Origin: Candidatus Falkowiibacteriota bacterium
GTDB lineage: Bacteria > Patescibacteriota > Patescibacteriia > Patescibacteriales > UBA12075
Reading direction: 5' to 3'
Length of the DNA stretch: 16,270 bases
Assembly (NCBI GenBank): GCA_003647675.1
Contig: QMNH01000005.1
Coordinates: 1 to 16,270 of the forward strand
The notes beneath the pieces were generated by a model that saw only the letters and a list, made by a program, of their open reading frames with translations, was not told where the DNA came from and ran no database searches. The position numbers and the translations under genes were made by a program. Shown here in pieces: positions 13,977 to 16,270 of the stretch. Each line of letters begins with the position of its first letter. Position 1 is the stretch's first letter.

Positions 13977-15329
13977 TTAAATAGAGAGTTTATAAATTCC
14001 TTCCTGGTTGCCGATTTTGGAATAAAAATATAGTGTATCTCCCTTCCCGTTGATTTGCAGGCCGGAAATTACATCAAGCTCAATTAAATTCGTTATATTG
14101 CGTTTTTCCCTGTCGTCAAGCTCAATCGTATTAATACTGTTGTCTGTCGAGTAGATTACGTAATTATTATTCGGATGCCAGATAATTTTATTAATTTTTG
14201 AACTGATTCTGGTTAAGAGTTCTTTTTTAAAATTTACCAGATCAAGCGTCCAAATTTCAAAATCGTTGGCATATAATAATTTATTGTCGTTAATCCAAAA
14301 AGTCTTATTTACATTGTTAACGGTTTCCCTTAGTGGCCGCAAATCGGAAAACGGGTCAATTAAATAGAGAATATTATAAGCTGTATCGTAAAGATTAACA
14401 AACTTATTTTTTTGGTTTAAAAAAATATAGGTCGAATAAGGCAATTTTATTTTTTTTATAATAGTATAGTCCTTTAAAGAAAAAATATTCAGCTCAGCCG
14501 TATGATCGGCTAACTTTGTATAGTAAATATTATTATCAATCAATAAGTAATCGTTAATGCCGTTTTCATTAATTATTGTATCATTAATTTTTGCGTTTAT
14601 GTCATATTGGTAAAGGCCGTTTTGGGTATTATAAAAAATAGTATTATTATTATCCCCCCATTTTATATTTTTTTGTATGCCGATAATGTCGCTTAAAATT
14701 AGCGGATTTGCCCAATTATTAATATTAAAGACGTATTGTCCTAATATTAAATTTTCTTCGTCGGGAGACCACGAAATATTTGTGTTTAGCTGGCTGACTG
14801 GGCTTGTACTTGATGAAGCGTAAAAATCAATTTGTTCATTGTTTAAATTTAGTATTACGGCTTTATTATTATTAAAAGCTGCCAGATTTTTTTTGTCAGG
14901 CGACATTACCAGTTCGCTGTATACTCCTTTTACGGCTAAAGTCGGCAGGTCATTTTTAAAAAGATAAATATCTTCGGCAAAAGTTGATTCTCCTGGCTGG
15001 ATGCTTAATTTTTTTTCCCAAGGCCAATAGCCTTCTGTTTTTAAGGAAATTTTATAATCTCCGGGACGGAGATTTTTAATTTTTGCCGGTGTTTTAATAT
15101 AGCTTTGGTCTTGGGAAAAATATTTTTTAAAGAAGGTTTGCTGGATTTTATCGTTTAAATATATTTCAGCTCCCCGCGGCTCCGAATCAATTATTAAAAT
15201 GCCGGTTTTTTCCACGGAAAAATTTTTATTTACGGAATAGCCCGCCGCGTAAAGGCAGATGAGCGGGGTAATAACAATAAATAAAAGTATAAAAAAAATA
15301 TATAATAATCGTCTTTGATTAAGTGTCAT
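13977..15329 (-). CDS. PEGA-domain membrane protein with propeller-like C-terminus
   Basis: The 450-residue product has a basic N-terminus and one transmembrane segment (about 9-29, ending LYAAGYSV), then a PEGA domain (about 43-124) with SEPRGAEIYLND at 49-60 and the closing PGDYKISLKTEGYWPWEKKL. PEGA domains are small surface beta domains found in envelope proteins. From about residue 130 onward come recurring blade-like units such as SPDKKNLAAFNN, SWSPDEENLILG, WGDNNNTIFYN and WHPNNNYVIYST, which suggest a TolB- or WD40-like beta-propeller outside the membrane. The chosen start is the Met before TLNQRR; an upstream in-frame Met at 15416 would overlap murA by 83 bases and add residues without signal-like character. 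It lies 4 bases after murA, so the two probably form an operon. The molecular function is unknown. Confidence 0.9.
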   Translation of the reverse strand: MTLNQRRLLYIFFILLFIVITPLICLYAAGYSVNKNFSVEKTGILIIDSEPRGAEIYLNDKIQQTFFKKYFSQDQSYIKTPAKIKNLRPGDYKISLKTEGYWPWEKKLSIQPGESTFAEDIYLFKNDLPTLAVKGVYSELVMSPDKKNLAAFNNNKAVILNLNNEQIDFYASSSTSPVSQLNTNISWSPDEENLILGQYVFNINNWANPLILSDIIGIQKNIKWGDNNNTIFYNTQNGLYQYDINAKINDTIINENGINDYLLIDNNIYYTKLADHTAELNIFSLKDYTIIKKIKLPYSTYIFLNQKNKFVNLYDTAYNILYLIDPFSDLRPLRETVNNVNKTFWINDNKLLYANDFEIWTLDLVNFKKELLTRISSKINKIIWHPNNNYVIYSTDNSINTIELDDREKRNITNLIELDVISGLQINGKGDTLYFYSKIGNQEGIYKLSI

Positions 15330-15333
15330 AATT

Positions 15334-16270
15334 TTATAAATTAAGAGTGCCGATTCGTTTAATGTCAGCTCCAAGCAATCGCAGCCGGCCGTCAATATCC
15401 TCGTAGCCGCGGTCAATTTGATATATATTGTCTATTTCAGTCTGGCCCCTGGCCGCTAAAGCGGCGATTATCATAGCTATGCCGGCCCGCAAATCGGGAC
15501 TGGTTAATTTTCTGGAATATAATTTGCTTGGGCCATTAACGACTACCCGATGAGGGTCGCACATAATTATGTCCGCTCCCATTTGTGATAATAGATCTAC
15601 AAACAATAATCGCCGGTCGTAAATTGTTTCATGTATAATCGAAGAGCCTTCCGCTTGAGTCATAAGGACAGTATAGGGAGACTGCAGATCGGTGGGGAAG
15701 CCGGGGTATTCATGGGTTTTTATACTGTAAGGTTTTATTTTTTTCGCGGGGATTATTTTTAAATAATCTTTGCCCTCCTTAAAAGGAATTCCGATTTTAT
15801 TAAATATTTTTAATAAAATTCTTATATGTTCGGGATGGCATTTATTTATTAAGAATTCCGATTTTGTTGCTGCTGCCATAATAGCGAATGAACCCGTTTC
15901 TATTCGGTCGGGAATTACTCGATAGCTGCCGGCATTAATTTTGTTTACTCCATTAATTAATATCGTAGGTGTGCCGGCGCCTTTTATTTTAGCTCCTTGG
16001 GAATTTAGATAGTCAGCTAAAGCTTTTATTTCCGGCTCCATAGCGCAATTTTTTAATGTGGTGGCTCCGGAAGCAAAAACCGCGGCCATCATCATGGATT
16101 CCGTGGCAGTAACGCTTATAAGAGTAAAGAAATATTCGCAGCCTTTTAGTTTATTGGCTTTAATATGGTAATAATTATTGTCTTCATTAATCTCCGCGCC
16201 TAGCGCCTTAAAACCTTCAAGAAATAAATCTATTGGACGGCCGCCAGCTCCAATAACACAGCCTCCCGGA
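15334..16270 (-). CDS. murA: UDP-N-acetylglucosamine 1-carboxyvinyltransferase, 5' end outside window
   Basis: MurA transfers enolpyruvate from PEP to UDP-GlcNAc, the committed step of peptidoglycan synthesis, in the cytoplasm. The visible 311 residues cover about three quarters of the usual 420; the first visible codons encode PGGCVIGAGGRPIDL, the catalytic loop with the active Cys. A start at 16095 would cut off this loop and is not the true start. Also seen are MEPEIKALADYLNSQGAKI, PDRIETGSF, YPGFPTDLQSPY, IYDRRLLFVDLLSQMGADI, SPDLRAGIAM and the C-terminal QIDRGYEDIDGRLRLLGADI, all characteristic. The loop has two extra Gly residues compared with the common GCxIGARPVDL. A Cys rather than Asp in this loop is the form normally sensitive to fosfomycin, though the insertion makes that uncertain. 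The PEGA-domain gene follows after 4 bases. Confidence 0.95.
   Translation of the reverse strand, partial: PGGCVIGAGGRPIDLFLEGFKALGAEINEDNNYYHIKANKLKGCEYFFTLISVTATESMMMAAVFASGATTLKNCAMEPEIKALADYLNSQGAKIKGAGTPTILINGVNKINAGSYRVIPDRIETGSFAIMAAATKSEFLINKCHPEHIRILLKIFNKIGIPFKEGKDYLKIIPAKKIKPYSIKTHEYPGFPTDLQSPYTVLMTQAEGSSIIHETIYDRRLLFVDLLSQMGADIIMCDPHRVVVNGPSKLYSRKLTSPDLRAGIAMIIAALAARGQTEIDNIYQIDRGYEDIDGRLRLLGADIKRIGTLNL

Noticed and set aside
15330..15416. Longer start for the PEGA-domain protein
   Set aside because: It would overlap murA, and the added 29 residues lack signal-like features; the Met directly before the basic and hydrophobic N-terminus at 15329 fits a membrane protein better.

Overview
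The window is A/T-rich and densely coded, and reads like the chromosome of a small-genome bacterium of the Patescibacteria (Candidate Phyla Radiation), perhaps a Parcubacteria-like lineage. That placement is an inference from the style of the proteins (two short HIT proteins, a PEGA plus propeller membrane protein, a histidine kinase with a H-x-LRTPLSAIK box, a run of small GT2 enzymes), the tight spacing, the spacers made of short A/T-rich repeats, and the lack of Shine-Dalgarno sequences. Stops are 13 TAA, 3 TAG and 2 TGA, with no in-frame TGA inside any gene, so the standard bacterial code is used.

Layout. Sixteen genes run on the plus strand and two on the minus strand. (1) 2-2829: the C-terminal end of a tyrosine recombinase, then three closely packed genes for membrane proteins: an exported protein of unknown function, a 63-residue two-helix protein and an SPFH/band-7 protein. 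(2) 2939-6106: an RmlC-like epimerase, two HIT-family proteins and a six-helix sensor histidine kinase with no response regulator beside it. (3) 6193-8999: rmlB, rmlD and rmlA. (4) 9006-12902: four family 2 glycosyltransferases in a row. (5) 13026-13874: galU, followed by a long hairpin terminator shared by convergent genes. (6) Minus strand, 16270 down to 13977: murA (start outside the window) and a PEGA-domain membrane protein.

How the genes work together. RmlA, RmlB, RmlC and RmlD convert glucose-1-phosphate and dTTP to dTDP-L-rhamnose. GalU makes UDP-glucose from the same sugar phosphate. The four GT2 enzymes resemble WbbL-type rhamnosyltransferases and probably build a rhamnose-containing surface glycan. 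No initiating transferase, flippase, ABC exporter or polymerase is visible. MurA commits UDP-GlcNAc to peptidoglycan, so the window is mostly about the cell envelope.

I see no unmistakable new system. The most distinctive signals are a GC-rich palindromic element lying in frame inside a glycosyltransferase gene, several families of 7-, 8- and 14-base repeats in the spacers (one forming a perfect 22-bp hairpin, another making up the end of rmlB), an uncharacterised exported protein / mini-membrane protein / SPFH set, and altered motifs in a HIT protein, the histidine kinase and MurA.
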